Assembly: GCA_015680685.1 (NCBI GenBank)
Contig: MNCI01009376.1
Coordinates: 597,669 to 661,668, forward strand
Direction: 5' to 3'
DNA from: Gnetum montanum
Taxonomy: Eukaryota; Streptophyta; Gnetopsida; Gnetales; Gnetaceae
Length of the DNA: 64,000 nt
This document shows positions 22,415 to 34,049 of this stretch, in pieces. Positions within the stretch are counted from its first letter, which is position 1. The number at the start of each line of letters is the position of its first letter. The position numbers were made by a program, and so were the translations under genes. Below the pieces are notes generated by a model, which saw only the letters and a list, made by a program, of their open reading frames with translations, was not told the DNA's origin and searched no databases.

Positions 22415-24400
22415 CTCTGGTAGAATCTAACTAACAAACTTCATGACCATAGCATAAAACATCCAAGCATCACTAAATACAAGACTCAAGGAGAGAGATA
22501 AATAACCAAGCATCTGAAAACACAAGGTATTATAATAAGCATGTCACACATAGGCACAAAGCATATATTAGTCAAACACCACATCAAAAGATCAAACACA
22601 AGGCATACCAAGTAAGAAAGTATATCTATAATTTATGTGATATAAATCTATATATGAAATATAGCCACACAAAATGATAAAAAATATTAACATGTGAAAA
22701 AAACATGTTAAAGTAAATTAGTAAATCCATAAATAAAAATAAAATGTACTACCATAGTATTGGTTAACCTCCAAACCTAGATCATATACAAGATTGTTAA
22801 AAGAGTGAGTAATTGATTATATTCTTCCCTTACTTAGGGTGGGATTCCCAACAAGGATCACTTAACAAGTAAAGTTAAGTCATTATACATTCATGGCTAC
22901 ACCACAAGCATACTAGTATACTTTCTTATGATAACTATATTAACATACACTTCAAATGAATTCAACCAAACAACAATGATCCATCCTTTATCACACATGG
23001 CAAATGAAAAGCCTCATTCCTATCATGATGGATGAATTTTCCAATTATCTTAAATTTTTTCATTCAATATATTTTCTAATTAGTTATTTATTCCCTATGA
23101 GAATTATTAGTTGACCTATGACAGAATGCTTTAGAATATCAAAAAGGTTTCCAGTATTATAATAATTATTGGAGGTGAATAAATAACCATGAATAAATCA
23201 AAATTTCATTCTAGCTAAGATGTCAAATTACTAATAAAGAAGTGTTATTAAAATTACCTTTCTAGGTCCCACATAATATAAAATATGAAACATAGTATTA
23301 TTTTTAAAATATTTTATATTTGGTACTTAATTAATTGTCAATTACTAAAATTCATTTAAATAATTTTTAATTCCCAAAATACATCTTTCACAAAGCCACA
23401 AGTTAGAAGAAATAATCAAAACTTCATATTAAAATATTTTTCACCAAATATATTAACCCAGGACAAAAAATATGTAGACTATAAAATCTATATAAGGAAA
23501 AGAGTACCTATGTAGAATATATATATAACATTGCCAACATTACTAGTTAATTTTTAACATAGACAAATGATAAAGAATAATTGTAATATTTATCCTATTA
23601 CTTTGCCTTATCTTTCAGTGGTGAGTTCCTACATATCTCTAATTAGCATGATTGGATCTATGTAGATCCAGCCTTATAGTTCTATATCATTAACATTTCT
23701 TTTCTATGAAAATCACCTCATCTAGTTTTACCTATCTTTGCTTCACCTAGCATTACTTGGACTTCTAGCATAATGTTAATGACCTATGTTGTCAACTTTC
23801 CTCTAGCTCCTCTTAGATGTTAATGGAAATTGGTGGTCGAAAGGCTATCAGTGAATACATGAATAGACTTTATAGCTACAAATTTCATGTCCATGACTTA
23901 AGAAGTATCACATCTATTTTGATTTACAAACGAAACTTTGATGACATATGATTTTTAACTTATCTTAATATTATCTTTATTTATATATTAGGGAATGGAC
24001 TTCATCTCACATGTATGTATGACTTAACTCATGCTTAATTAGGAAAACATCATGTTCATCATACTTATAACTTTTTTTTTTGAATCTCGTATATCCAAAG
24101 TCTCAAGTCTATGACCAAGATTCTAAAAGATTATTTTTATGTTTTTGCAAATTAACTTGGTGTTAATTAATAAGACTAGTGATGTTTCAGTATCACCACA
24201 AACTCCCCTTGAATATAAAATTAAAATAAAATTTTAAAAATAAAAATTCATATAATCATATGTTATCGATAACTCATTTTCCTAGTTATGTGACTTGACA
24301 TTCTAATTAATAAATCATGTGTATGACTTATCTTAATAATTAATTTAAAAATATAAATTACATGGCCAACAACTAATGTAAAATAAAAATAACATATCCA
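22415..24400. other. AT-rich interval without recognisable genes
   Basis: This is the right flank of element B and the region beyond the 3' end of the LINE. No ORF longer than background, no LTR pair and no RNA gene recognised. The LINE 3' end is not sharply defined and may reach somewhat below 24400. Confidence 0.35.
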
Positions 24401-25608
24401 ACACATAGTGAAATGAAATGAAGATTTATTAAGTCCAAAGACCCATAGGATCTATTCAACAAATATTACACTTTTATAAAAAGTAAAGATAGATTCTAAA
24501 AATTAGCAAACCATCAATGGGAGCATAAAAAAATAAATCATATGAGAATTTTTTATAACATTACAATGTTATATTAAATTGTTAATCATAGCATAAGAAA
24601 GAAAGATGAAGCTTATATTCATGGGCTTTTAATTTGCACAACCTATAAATGCACTCTTCTCAGGAAAGTTGAATCCATCTTCTAGTTTAAATTTTAAGAT
24701 GATAAGAGGTTAAGTAAAGCTTGATGATAGCATTCTAATACTTGATGGGAATAGTAACTGAGGGATCATGAGCTTCTACATCTAGTTTATTAGATCTAAT
24801 ATGGTGTATATAATATTTTCTATTTCCTTCTACATTAGTACATATCTATATTAAAGCCTTTTGCTTGACTAGTCAATAAATATGCATAGGATTTTATTGC
24901 ATGTCCTCCCAAGAGATATTCAATTTTCTCAACAATTTTTTTCCCATAAAATGTCAAAATATAGTCTCATGAATTCTCAAGAATTTCTTTAAAGAATATC
25001 TCTTTCCTTGAGATATGCAAGCTATGAGTGTATGTAATGAATATCCACAAGGCTTCTACTTCTAAAGGTAATAAATCATCTTTACATAATAACATTAAGT
25101 AAGGCATTTACATTATCACCTTTAACTCATTGAGAAGAAACTTTTTTTACACTCTTCAATATCTTTCAAAATTTTAGTACTAAGTCTAGGTTCCCAAACA
25201 ACATAGCCATATAATATAGTGGGAGAAATGCTACTATGAAAAATTTATTTTTTGATCCTCCAAGTGAAGAGGCCTAAATCCTTGCACTTGTTTTTGAAAG
25301 TATATAAAGACTTAAATCTCCTACTATTTTTCCTTTGATAAACTTCCCTCACATGTAATTTTTCATAAAAATGATACCCAGATATTTAAAAGAATCTACT
25401 ATTTTCACATTAGTACCTCCAAAATTAAAGTTATAACAATTATTTATTGTATCAAAAATCATGAATTTTGGTTTATCTACATTTACTTGAAGACCAAATG
25501 AATGACAATAATTTTCTAAAAATTGCAACCTAATTTGCACACCTTCTGTAGTAGTGAAGATCATGGCAATATTATTTGCATATAAAAGAAGATTCACTTC
25601 TTAGGATT
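24400..25608 (-). mobile_element. LINE, 3' half (end of RT and C-terminal domain)
   Basis: A non-LTR retrotransposon on the minus strand, whose 5' half is at 48156-50850. The frame enters at 25608 with SxEVNLLLYANNIAMIF, where the RT catalytic box YADD has become YANN. GLQVNVDKPKFMIF and IVDSFKYLGIIF follow, as in many LINE RTs. Further on are ILYGYVVWEPRLS (about 25200) and, near 24640-24720, YLTSYHLKI and EECIYRLCKL. The latter resembles the C-terminal motif L..SH.L..E.GR....R..R.C..C of non-L1 LINEs. Joining the two halves across the target-site duplication restores one uninterrupted reading frame, which shows that they were one element before insertion of F. Confidence 0.8.
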
Positions 25609-26173
25609 TTTCATGTTCCCATTCCTGAATGATACCACTATATAATAAAGATAGTGTTTCTTCATAACTAACATTGTGATTATTATAATAAGAACTAAAA
25701 GATCAGTTGTAATTAAGACCCAAAAGGATGCTTTGTAATAATAAACATGCTTTCAAGATGATACTTTGGGGTTTAACCTAAGGTATTTATATCCTTGCAT
25801 TTGAGGTCATACCAACATGAAGTTGTAGACCTAGTAAAAGTTAAGAGGTGCTAGGTGAAGCACGACAAGATGAGGACTAGCCATCCCTTCTTACCATTTG
25901 TAGGCCTAACCTTGATGGAAATGCTAGATATCCTCTAAGGGATAGATGCTAAAGGAAGATAACCCCATGGAATCCTCAAAACTTGACCCAAATAGACTAT
26001 TCCACATTAATAAAGCATCCTTTTCTTTTTTCTTTTACATTTTCCAATTATTTTATTTATGAATAATGTCAAATATAATGTATATTTGATGTTTTCCACA
26101 TTATCTTCTTACATAATGTCTAGTATAATGTATATTTGACATTTACCATGACATCTATGAATAGGATGTCACA
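25609..26173 (+). repeat. 5' LTR of element F
   Basis: 565 bp, starting TTTCATGTTCCC (start TG mutated to TT) and ending GGATGTCACA. It aligns throughout with 47585-48155, sharing GTTTCTTCATAACTAACATT, GTAGGCCTAAC, CTCTAAGGGATAGATGCTAAAG and the ATAATGT/TATATTTGATGTTTT blocks near the end. Many transitions separate the copies. Confidence 0.85.
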
Positions 26174-27673
26174 TTTGATATTGGACCAAATCATGACCCA
26201 AGGGCCAATTACAATGAAGGGCCAACTATAATTCAAGGATAAATTAGCAAGTCATGATCTAGGAAGAGTATAGAGCACTACCACAAGATGTGCCTCATAC
26301 TCATGTAATTCATGTAAGAGAAAAGGTGCCCTTCCAGTAATGTTCAAGGGCATATGAGCTAGGACCACACATCTCCATGAGAACAATAAATATGTATCAT
26401 GTCCAAGGTGAATTCTAGGAATCAACAAGGTTCTTTCATGGATATCAAAAACTAGGGGAGATCTAATTATTCATTACCAAGATTCATCAACTGAAAGAGA
26501 TATTGGTAAGATAAGGATACATTGGTCTAGATAATTCTTACCCATCTTGAGATGATACTAAAAATGTTAATTAATTAAGGTTAGTTTAAGTTCCTCCCTA
26601 GGCTAATGACCATGGCCTAAGTAAAAACTTATTATCCTTAAAATACCTAACTGCTATAACCTGGCATTACTCACTTTACTTAAGACCTATGTATTAGTAA
26701 GCTCAAGGGATCCAGGCTATCCATAAGATTGTTTCATTCCTACTTAACCAATACATGTTATTACCATGAGATCCATAGGAAAACCAAAACTCAGTAAGTG
26801 ATATTATCATAATCTTCTCCTTAGTACATTACTAGGGTATAGGGGAGAGACCTACATCATTTACAAAATTGTAAGATATAAGTGTCAAAATCTTATCCAA
26901 GAGTCAATATATCATCTATAATTAAAATTGGGTTATCTTAAAAGTTCTCAGGCTGCCCGTACATCAACCTAGTAATGTTACTTTGGCAAAATTGGTTATT
27001 TTTCTCCTCTAAATTCTTGAAAATCCAACTTAGTTTTCAAACCATAAAACCATGTTTAATGAATAGTACTCATTGAGACAATTCCAATTATACAAATTTC
27101 ATCTCAATCAAACTCACTATTTTGGAGATATCACTATTAAAAATTTCTTGTTGTGCATGCTAAAATAATAATTAATTAATATTATTTTTTATGAAAAAGT
27201 CAAAATTTTAGGTTCAAGAATCCAACCTGGAACATCCTCTTAGCTAACTAAACTCACACCCCTCATCCATCGAATCACCACTTTAGCTACCTACGAGGAG
27301 AAGAATAAAATAATAATAATAAGTTATAAAAATAAAAAATAAATAACAAATTTTGGATTTGGAATTAAACACATGACCTTTAAGTTATCAAATGTAAGTC
27401 CTCAAGCCCTCCATAATAACCACTAAAGACAAGTATTTGGTTATGTTTAAGAAAATGGTATGATCATATTTAAATTTATTATATATATTTATATTTATAT
27501 ATGTATTTAAATTTAAATATCTAAACATGAAAAGAAATTTTTTAACAAATAATTTGGTGTTTTTCTAGCAGTTGGGATAAGAATTTATTAATTAAGAGCA
27601 CTTATCATAGAGTAGTACTTGGATGAGTGATCTCTTGGAAGGTCTTGTTTTTCATGCCTTAAGTTTTGGCCTC
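26174..27673 (+). other. Internal region of element F, left part
   Basis: About 1.5 kb between F's 5' LTR and the insertion point of element A. No gag domain and no clear primer-binding site (TTTGATATTGGACC follows the LTR). Stop density in all frames is what AT-rich non-coding DNA would give. The GCCTC before 27674 is the left TSD of element A. Confidence 0.5.
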
Positions 27674-28970
27674 TCAAACACCACCAAATTTGCATGTTGT
27701 AACCTTTTTAGCCACATCCCATGAAGCCCAAGGCTAAACTTTATTGTAAATGTGAATATTGTAATCCATAAGATGCACTNTGGGATGTATACACGTTTCT
27801 ATGCTGCAAACACTAGCAGGGGGTAAGTCTTATCTACTCCTAGTGTGGAGAACTATAGGTCACCTACACCTAGCATAGAGGCATCAAATCAGTATGGAGA
27901 ACTGCAGGGGTTGGATCTCACCTACCCCCAACATAAAAGGAGGATGATGCTCAACATAGAGGGTTTAACTTTCACTCCCAGCATTGATCCTTTATCTCCC
28001 CCCCTCCCAAATTTTGACACCTCCCCACCAGCATAGAAGCTACATGACCAAGATTTTAACATTACATCAACTCCAGTAAGAACCTTGCAATGCTAGTGTG
28101 GAAGGCTTACACCTATTACTATTTTTTGGTAAATGGAATGGTCATGAGGGTATGACACTTTCCATATATGGTAACCCCCCTTCCCTAGATTTTGGGCACC
28201 TACCCCCTGGACATGTAAAACATTTGTACTAATTTGTAGCCATTTGCACCCCAAATCATGGCCAAAGACCTATACAAGTCAAATTCCCCACACCATTTCA
28301 AGGTTTCACACACTTTACATTTTGACCATTTGGAATTTTTGGGCATTAAAGAACTCTTGCTACTTAGCAAAAATGTAGCTTCTTGGGGCCTACTAACATA
28401 GAACCATTGTAGCCTTATTACCCCTATTACCCCCGTTGGAATTTGTGAGCTTTGGGTGTCAACACTACCCTCTTGGGATCCCCAAATCCCATCATGAAGC
28501 ATTTTGGCTACCCTAATCCTTCATATTTCTCAACCCTGACAATGATCAATGTTGCATATTTTGAGCAATAGTAGAGGAGGTTTAACAACATTGGAAGTGG
28601 CTGAGCATCGGGATCATGGAGGGGATTCTATATTCTTTAATAGACTTGGAATCCCCACCCAAGTGAACCCCCCTTTTGCTCTTCCATGAGCACTTTTGTA
28701 GATATTTCTAAACTCATTCTTTATTCAATTAAGTAATTTGATAGTTTTATTTTATGTGCAATTTGTATCCATTTTGTATTTTTAGATATTCTATTTTTAC
28801 ATTTTTTACAAACCCATTTTGCATACCCCTAAGTCCTTGGATGATATACCAAACTATCAAGGGCACCTTGAATTCCATTTTCTTCTTGAAGGTCCTAGGA
28901 AGTCAAAGTTGAGGTTGTTTGGGGCTTAGAATCCTTGGCTTTCTAATGGTCAAGATTTCCTATCACTATA
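27674..28970 (+). repeat. 5' LTR of element A
   Basis: 1297 bp, beginning TCAAACACCACCAAATTTGC (the 3' copy begins TGAAACACCATCAAATTTGC) and ending TTTCCTATCACTATA. It is about 530 bp shorter than the 3' copy. About 130 bp of the difference falls at a single N (27780), and 284 bp is the extra segment in the 3' copy. The remainder is smaller indels. Confidence 0.9.
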
Positions 28971-28975
28971 GTTTT

Positions 28976-28995
28976 TTAGCACTAGAAGAAGGGCC
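28976..28995 (+). promoter_or_regulatory. Candidate primer-binding site of element A
   Basis: TTAGCACTAGAAGAAGGGCC starts 6 bases after the LTR end. Element C has a closely similar TAATGCTAGAATGAGGGCC at the same place (59150-59168). Both are plausibly decayed from a site like TTGGCGCTAGAAGGAGGGCC. I cannot name the tRNA with confidence. Confidence 0.4.
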
Positions 28996-30005
28996 TCCAT
29001 CTAATTTCTATGTTAAAATTCATTCTTTCTATAGCCAATGTTGACCTGCAAGTTGTAACTCATGTCTTTTCAATAAAAACCTTCAGTGTTCCACCAAGAT
29101 CAACACTACAATTCACCCCTCCTTTTCTCCCAAATCCTAGCATGAGAGTGGCAGGTGTTTGGATTGTGGAATGTTTATGGTAATTACTAGAAATTCCCAA
29201 AGCTAGCATTGATCTTCTAGTTCAACATTCGGATCCTTTTACTACCACATTTTCATAGAAAAATCAACACTATTTTTGATACCAATCAAACCTCATTTTC
29301 CATTTTCTTGTTGTGAAATTTGAAAACTTTCCAAAACTATTTTGTGAAAAGTTCCTTTTCCCCACCTCATCAACACTGAAATAGAAAAGTGCGAGATCCC
29401 CCCATCTCATCTCCTTCCATCCCCCTTACCATATCCAACGTAGAGGCAACTAGGAGGCCAACATGGATGAGGCTTGGTGTCAACATTATCAACTTTCTAT
29501 TTCTAGTAAAGGGATGTACATAGCAACCCCACACACCCCCCCCCCCCCTTAGTAGCCCCCACTTACTACTTAGAGTAAGTGATTTTGTTGTTGTTGTTTT
29601 TCACTAGATTTAAACTTTTTCACAATTCCCACTACTGGAATTTGCATTTTCTTTTCTTTCTTTGCCATTTTTAATAACCCTTTTCTCTCCTTTTCCTTCA
29701 TTAACATTGGAATAGGAAGGGTGTGAGATTCTCCCATCTCACCCCACTCTTTTCCCCTTATCACACCCAGTGTAAGGGTAGTTAGGAAGCTAGTATGGAT
29801 GAAGTTTGTTACAACCTTCTTACCTTTTCATTTTTGGTAAAGAGATGTATCCCCCCTTACCCCCCACTTACTATTTATAGTAAATACATCATTTTTAATC
29901 ATTTTTATTTTTTATTTTTTGATCATTTTCAAATTTAGCTTTCTAGAATTTACTCTTATTGTTACCTTTTATAGCCTATCGCAAGCCATTTTTAGCATGA
30001 TAGCA
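28996..30005 (+). other. 5' leader of element A
   Basis: About 1 kb of untranslated sequence before gag. It contains several copies of a short motif of the form CCAACGTAGAGG, CTAGCATTGA or CCAGTGTAAGG, the same motif found in the LTRs and the palindrome array. It also has a run of 13 C (29536-29548) and two related segments at 29390-29530 and 29680-29850, each running from CTCATC/CTCACC through a motif copy to AGGGATGTA/AGAGATGTA. These look like two units of a 300-bp repeat. Confidence 0.5.
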
Positions 30006-32860
30006 ATGTCTCTCCCACAATCAACCAAGTTGCCTTACAACTATACTGAAAATGGGTCTAATCAACTATACATGAGGGTTAATGACCCTAAAGACCCTAA
30101 TTTTATGAAATGTAGAGAATCCCTGAGACGTAGGGGAAAAATTCCTTGATTCTCAAAAATAAATAAAAAGCACTATAACTTCATTTACGCCAAAATCGAT
30201 GCTACCATGCTAATCCCATGATTGAAAATAGAAGCCAAGAGGGAATTTGAGATCATCCATCATAATGGGAAGGAGTACATTCCCTATCCCTATGACCGAA
30301 TATCCCTTATTGACATCTACACTAGCATCTTAGCCCTTCTCATTGAGGTTGATGAAGATAATCGGAAGGCTACCTTCAATGGGAAACCAAAGAAGGAAGA
30401 TGAATTTGGGACAAATTTTAAGCCTAAGAACCTTTTGTAAGGACTCTTTCAAAAAGGGACCCCCAATAACATAATGCCCACCTCTACCCCCTTCACCTCT
30501 TTTTCTAGACATGTCCCACCACCTTCGTCCCCATCATACTTGACCATGTTCAAGCCCATGCTAGTTATCACTACACACCAAGCATAATTGATGCCACAAC
30601 CAATCTCCTTCCATTTTTCCATGCCACTTGCCACCCAACCTAAGTCAGTACAATTGATGTCAATAGTAGTTACTACCACTAAACTATTCACCAGCTAAGT
30701 GGGGTCCACTATGGGACCTTAGGCAACCTAGTGGTCACATACCCCCTTTGTTTTATTTATGCCCCAGATACTAGCACAAAAATCTTTCTCCTTGTTTGGC
30801 CCATAGACCACAATCATGATGCAACCTCTTCCCTTTGTCTCACAACCAATAGCAAGGCCAGAAACCTCACAACAAACATCACAAACATTTGTGCAAACTT
30901 TGCAGCCAACAGGAACACCACAAGGCCTAAATTAGGCCTTCTACATTATCCAGGACCTAACAAAGGAGTTGAAGAGGCTTAAGGCCTCTACTAGGATGAT
31001 CCCATTAGTCTTGTGGTCCCACCCTTGACACTTCCTCTTGGTATCCCTATCCCTTAATTTAGCAAGTATAACGAAGAAGGTGATCCCAATGCTCACCTTA
31101 CTATTTCAATCATGGCCACATAGTATAATGAGAATCTTTCCTATGTCCTTGATTGGGTAAATGCTTTATTGGTACCATGCCCTACCAAGAGGATCCATAT
31201 ACTTCCTTAAAGACCTCATAGCCTAATTCGTTAACTACTTGAAGTATAACTTGTCCAATACTACACTTGACTAACTAATGAAGGTCAAGGAGGGATCCCT
31301 TAAACTAGCATAGAAGTTCATCCAATGGTAGAATAGTTTGCTAAATGAAATAACAGAGCCTATAGCTGAGACTCACCTTTTTGCTATATTCAAGGGGACG
31401 GTCAAAAATTTCATTAAACCCAAACTATACTATCTTAATCCATGAACACTTAGTCAAGAATTCTCCTAGACCAAGAACATAGAATATGCCATAGAGGCTA
31501 GTCATGACTTGGTTTATGTGGCATACAAAAATCAACACACATGAAGGGATAAGAAGAAGAATAAATAAAACAATGTGGCTATAGAAATAGTAACCAAAGA
31601 GGCCAAGACTACTAACTTGGGGCCAAGGACTAACCCACCTAAGGCTCCTACTAATAATTAAGATAATCAACCATCAACCTTAGGGGTCACCACATCAACA
31701 ACCACTAGATCCAATTTTGAAAGGAAGGATAGGTCCAAATATACTAGGCTACTGTTAAAACCATCTGAGCTATTAGACCAATTGTTGAAAAAGGACATAT
31801 TTGATACAAGAAGATGACCAAAGCTTCCCAAAAGAAGTATTATAGACTATGTGACATAGCCAAAGGTCCTACTATAGCAACAAAATATGACCCATAACTA
31901 CCTATATATTTTAAGTTAGACCACTTTTTCCACTATCAGTAACTGCCTAGTCATGACATAGACTTTTTCCTTGCGCTGAAGGATGACCTATGGAAGATGA
32001 TAGATAGGGGAGAGCTAGTGCTAGATGTCCAAACTTATCTAACCACAAAACCAATTGATTCAGGTCTATAATAAACCATTGAATGCCAAAAATGCTACAT
32101 ACATTATATCGACATTTAACATAGATGACAATCGAATACCCATAAGGAAACCATTTGTGATTCGAGTGTCCCCTCGTAATGAAAGGACTTCTTCAACTTC
32201 CACCAACTCAAGATCCCCCTTTTTCATGAGATTACCATCATGAATGCCTCTGAAGGAACCTTTTGTCATCAAGGTGCCCCAGTGCACTATATCCCAACCA
32301 ACCCCAACAACCAAACAGTGGTCTCCTATGATGGCTAATGCCACAGCTTCTTACTCCAACACAACCAACAACAACCAAAAACCCTCAAATAAGTAGAGGA
32401 ACAAGAATAAGCAAAAGCCTAATAACAAGGATGACAAGCATACTAAGACATAAAAGGAAGTGGCCCCATCAAAATCCACTCCCATTTCATCTATACCCAT
32501 GACCTTCTTTGCCCAACATACCTTAAGTAACAATCCACAGGAGGACCCCAAAATCCAAAACTAGAAGAAAGAGGAAAGGTTCCAATATAACAACCCAAGG
32601 CTAAAGTTCACCTTTTGGGGTATATGGAGGAAGTGAAGCACAACTAGGATGACAAGTCCATGGCCAACAATAAAAACTTCCTCAATGTGATGAAATAGGT
32701 TAAATAGTCACTCAAATAAAAAAATACAACTTTGAGCTTGTATGACCTAATCATGACTTCCACTACACATCATGAAGCACTAGTTAAGATGTTGAATTCT
32801 ATCCTTGTTAGTGAGGATATCCTTGCTAACAAGGAATCCATTCATGTTATACTAGTTCCT
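30006..32860 (+). pseudogene. Gag remnant of element A
   Basis: The ATG at 30006 opens MSLPQSTKLPYNYTENG, and the frame runs to a stop at 30147. The homologous ORF in element C (from 59966) shares VNDPKDPN/IYDPKDLA, IHHNGKE(Y/N)IP and further blocks in the same order, so the start and frame are supported. The retrotransposon gag domain lies at about 31150-31470 (WYHALPRGSIYFLKDLI, LMKVKEG, ETHLFAIFKGTVKNFI). A zinc-finger-like segment near 31920-31990, CHYHQLxGHDT in element C, reads FHYQ-stop-LPSHDI here, so its Cys is lost. Pro/Ser/Thr-rich linker follows. Stops are mostly TAG/TAA at Gln codons. It encodes the former capsid/nucleocapsid protein and is not functional. Confidence 0.75.
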
Positions 32861-33190
32861 TCTTTACCAAGGAAAAAGAAGTTAACATCGATGGTGTTTA
32901 GTGATATAGAGGTCAAGATCAACTCCCAAAATGGTGAAGTGATTAGGGCTCCTCTTTTCATCATGATTTGGATGGGGTAGTTTAAGTTACATCAGGTACA
33001 TGTAGACGATGAGGCTACAACAAACATCATCCCATGCACCATCGTTGAATGATTAGACTTGACAAAGCAAATATAATGAAAATCAACCACCACTCTCAAG
33101 TCGTTCATTAGATTAAGGGTTCTTGTTAAGAAATTTATCTTCTTACAAGGAGTGTACACAAGTGAAGTACACCTTGACCCTTCCACTTAG
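32861..33190 (+). pseudogene. Protease remnant of element A, C-terminally truncated
   Basis: The region aligns with the protease of element C. Around the active site A reads VHVDDEATTNIIP and C reads VHVDDGATMNMIP, where plant Tat proteases have VD(G/D)GSSVNI. Element A has therefore also lost the active-site Gly. The C-terminal half seen in C (LILGRPWLAQL) is missing in A, so a deletion of roughly 300 bp lies just before 33190. The following spacer is shared with C (33190-33470 versus 63580-63835). Confidence 0.6.
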
Positions 33191-33469
33191 GCCCTTATAA
33201 CCATATAACGATATGCACTGATAACTATGTAGCCTAAATTTTCTTTATTAACTTGTTATGATTTTTAGTGTTCTTTATTTTACTCTTTTATGCATGTTGC
33301 CTAAGTTTTTACTATCATTTGTAGTTTTATTTATATATTAGAGCCTTTCTCTTTCTTTACTTTTACACATGTTGTAAACATCAAAAGCCCTATAAAAATT
33401 TCAAAACTAGAAACCCCATAAAAATTTTAAAATAGAAAATCATCAAAAATATAAATTTCCTTTTATTGA

Positions 33470-33706
33470 AGGTCTTCCATGGCCTAAAACTAGCAAACCT
33501 ATTGCCTACCAAGGTCTTAAATCGACACCGCAACTTGCCAAGGCATTAAATCGGCACCATAGTATGCTAAGAATTTAAACTAACATCACATTCTACTAAG
33601 ACTTTAAATTGGCATTACAGTATGCTAAGACTTTAAATTGGCACTGTGGCCCACCATGGCCTTAAAATAGCAATCAACATGTGATGCACCATGGCCTAAA
33701 ACTAGC
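33470..33706 (+). repeat. Short-unit tandem array 1 (after gag-protease)
   Basis: About eight degenerate units of roughly 25-37 bp related to CACCATGGCCTAAAACTAGCA, for example CCATGGCCTAAAACTAGCAA at both ends and CCAAGGTCTTAAATCGACACC in the middle. The AT-rich 33707-34049 follows with no further feature. Related arrays are at 38596-38712, 42418-42545 and 63836-64000. Confidence 0.8.
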
Positions 33707-34049
33707 AAGTAATCCTTATCCTATGGGCATTCATAATTTCATAGTTTAACCATTTTCAACATAGCCAATGTAGCCATTAACAACATATCCTCACTTACAA
33801 CATTTATAACCTTAAAACCTTAAAGTAGTAAAGCCATCAAAAAAATATATAGCCAAATCTAAAATCAAAACTTAAAATTTAAAACCTTTTAAAACAATGT
33901 ATATAGCCATGGCCACACTGTGTGGCGTAAATATTAAAATAATAAACTATAAAGGTCAAAATTTCTACAACTCAAGAATTGGCCAATATGAGCCATACAA
34001 CATCCAACATAAAATAAACTAAAAAAAATCATAAACTAAAGATGTCACA

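Noticed and set aside
9243-22419. CTATA and CTCTG as the target-site duplication of element B
   Set aside because: Only three of five bases agree and the differences are not both transitions, so the duplication is either lost or was never there.
30330-30691. Two overlapping minus-strand open frames in the gag region of element A
   Set aside because: The plus strand encodes gag here with homology to element C; the minus frames are shadows.
33470-33706. CRISPR-like array
   Set aside because: Units are degenerate and contiguous, without regular unique spacers, and the context is a plant retrotransposon.
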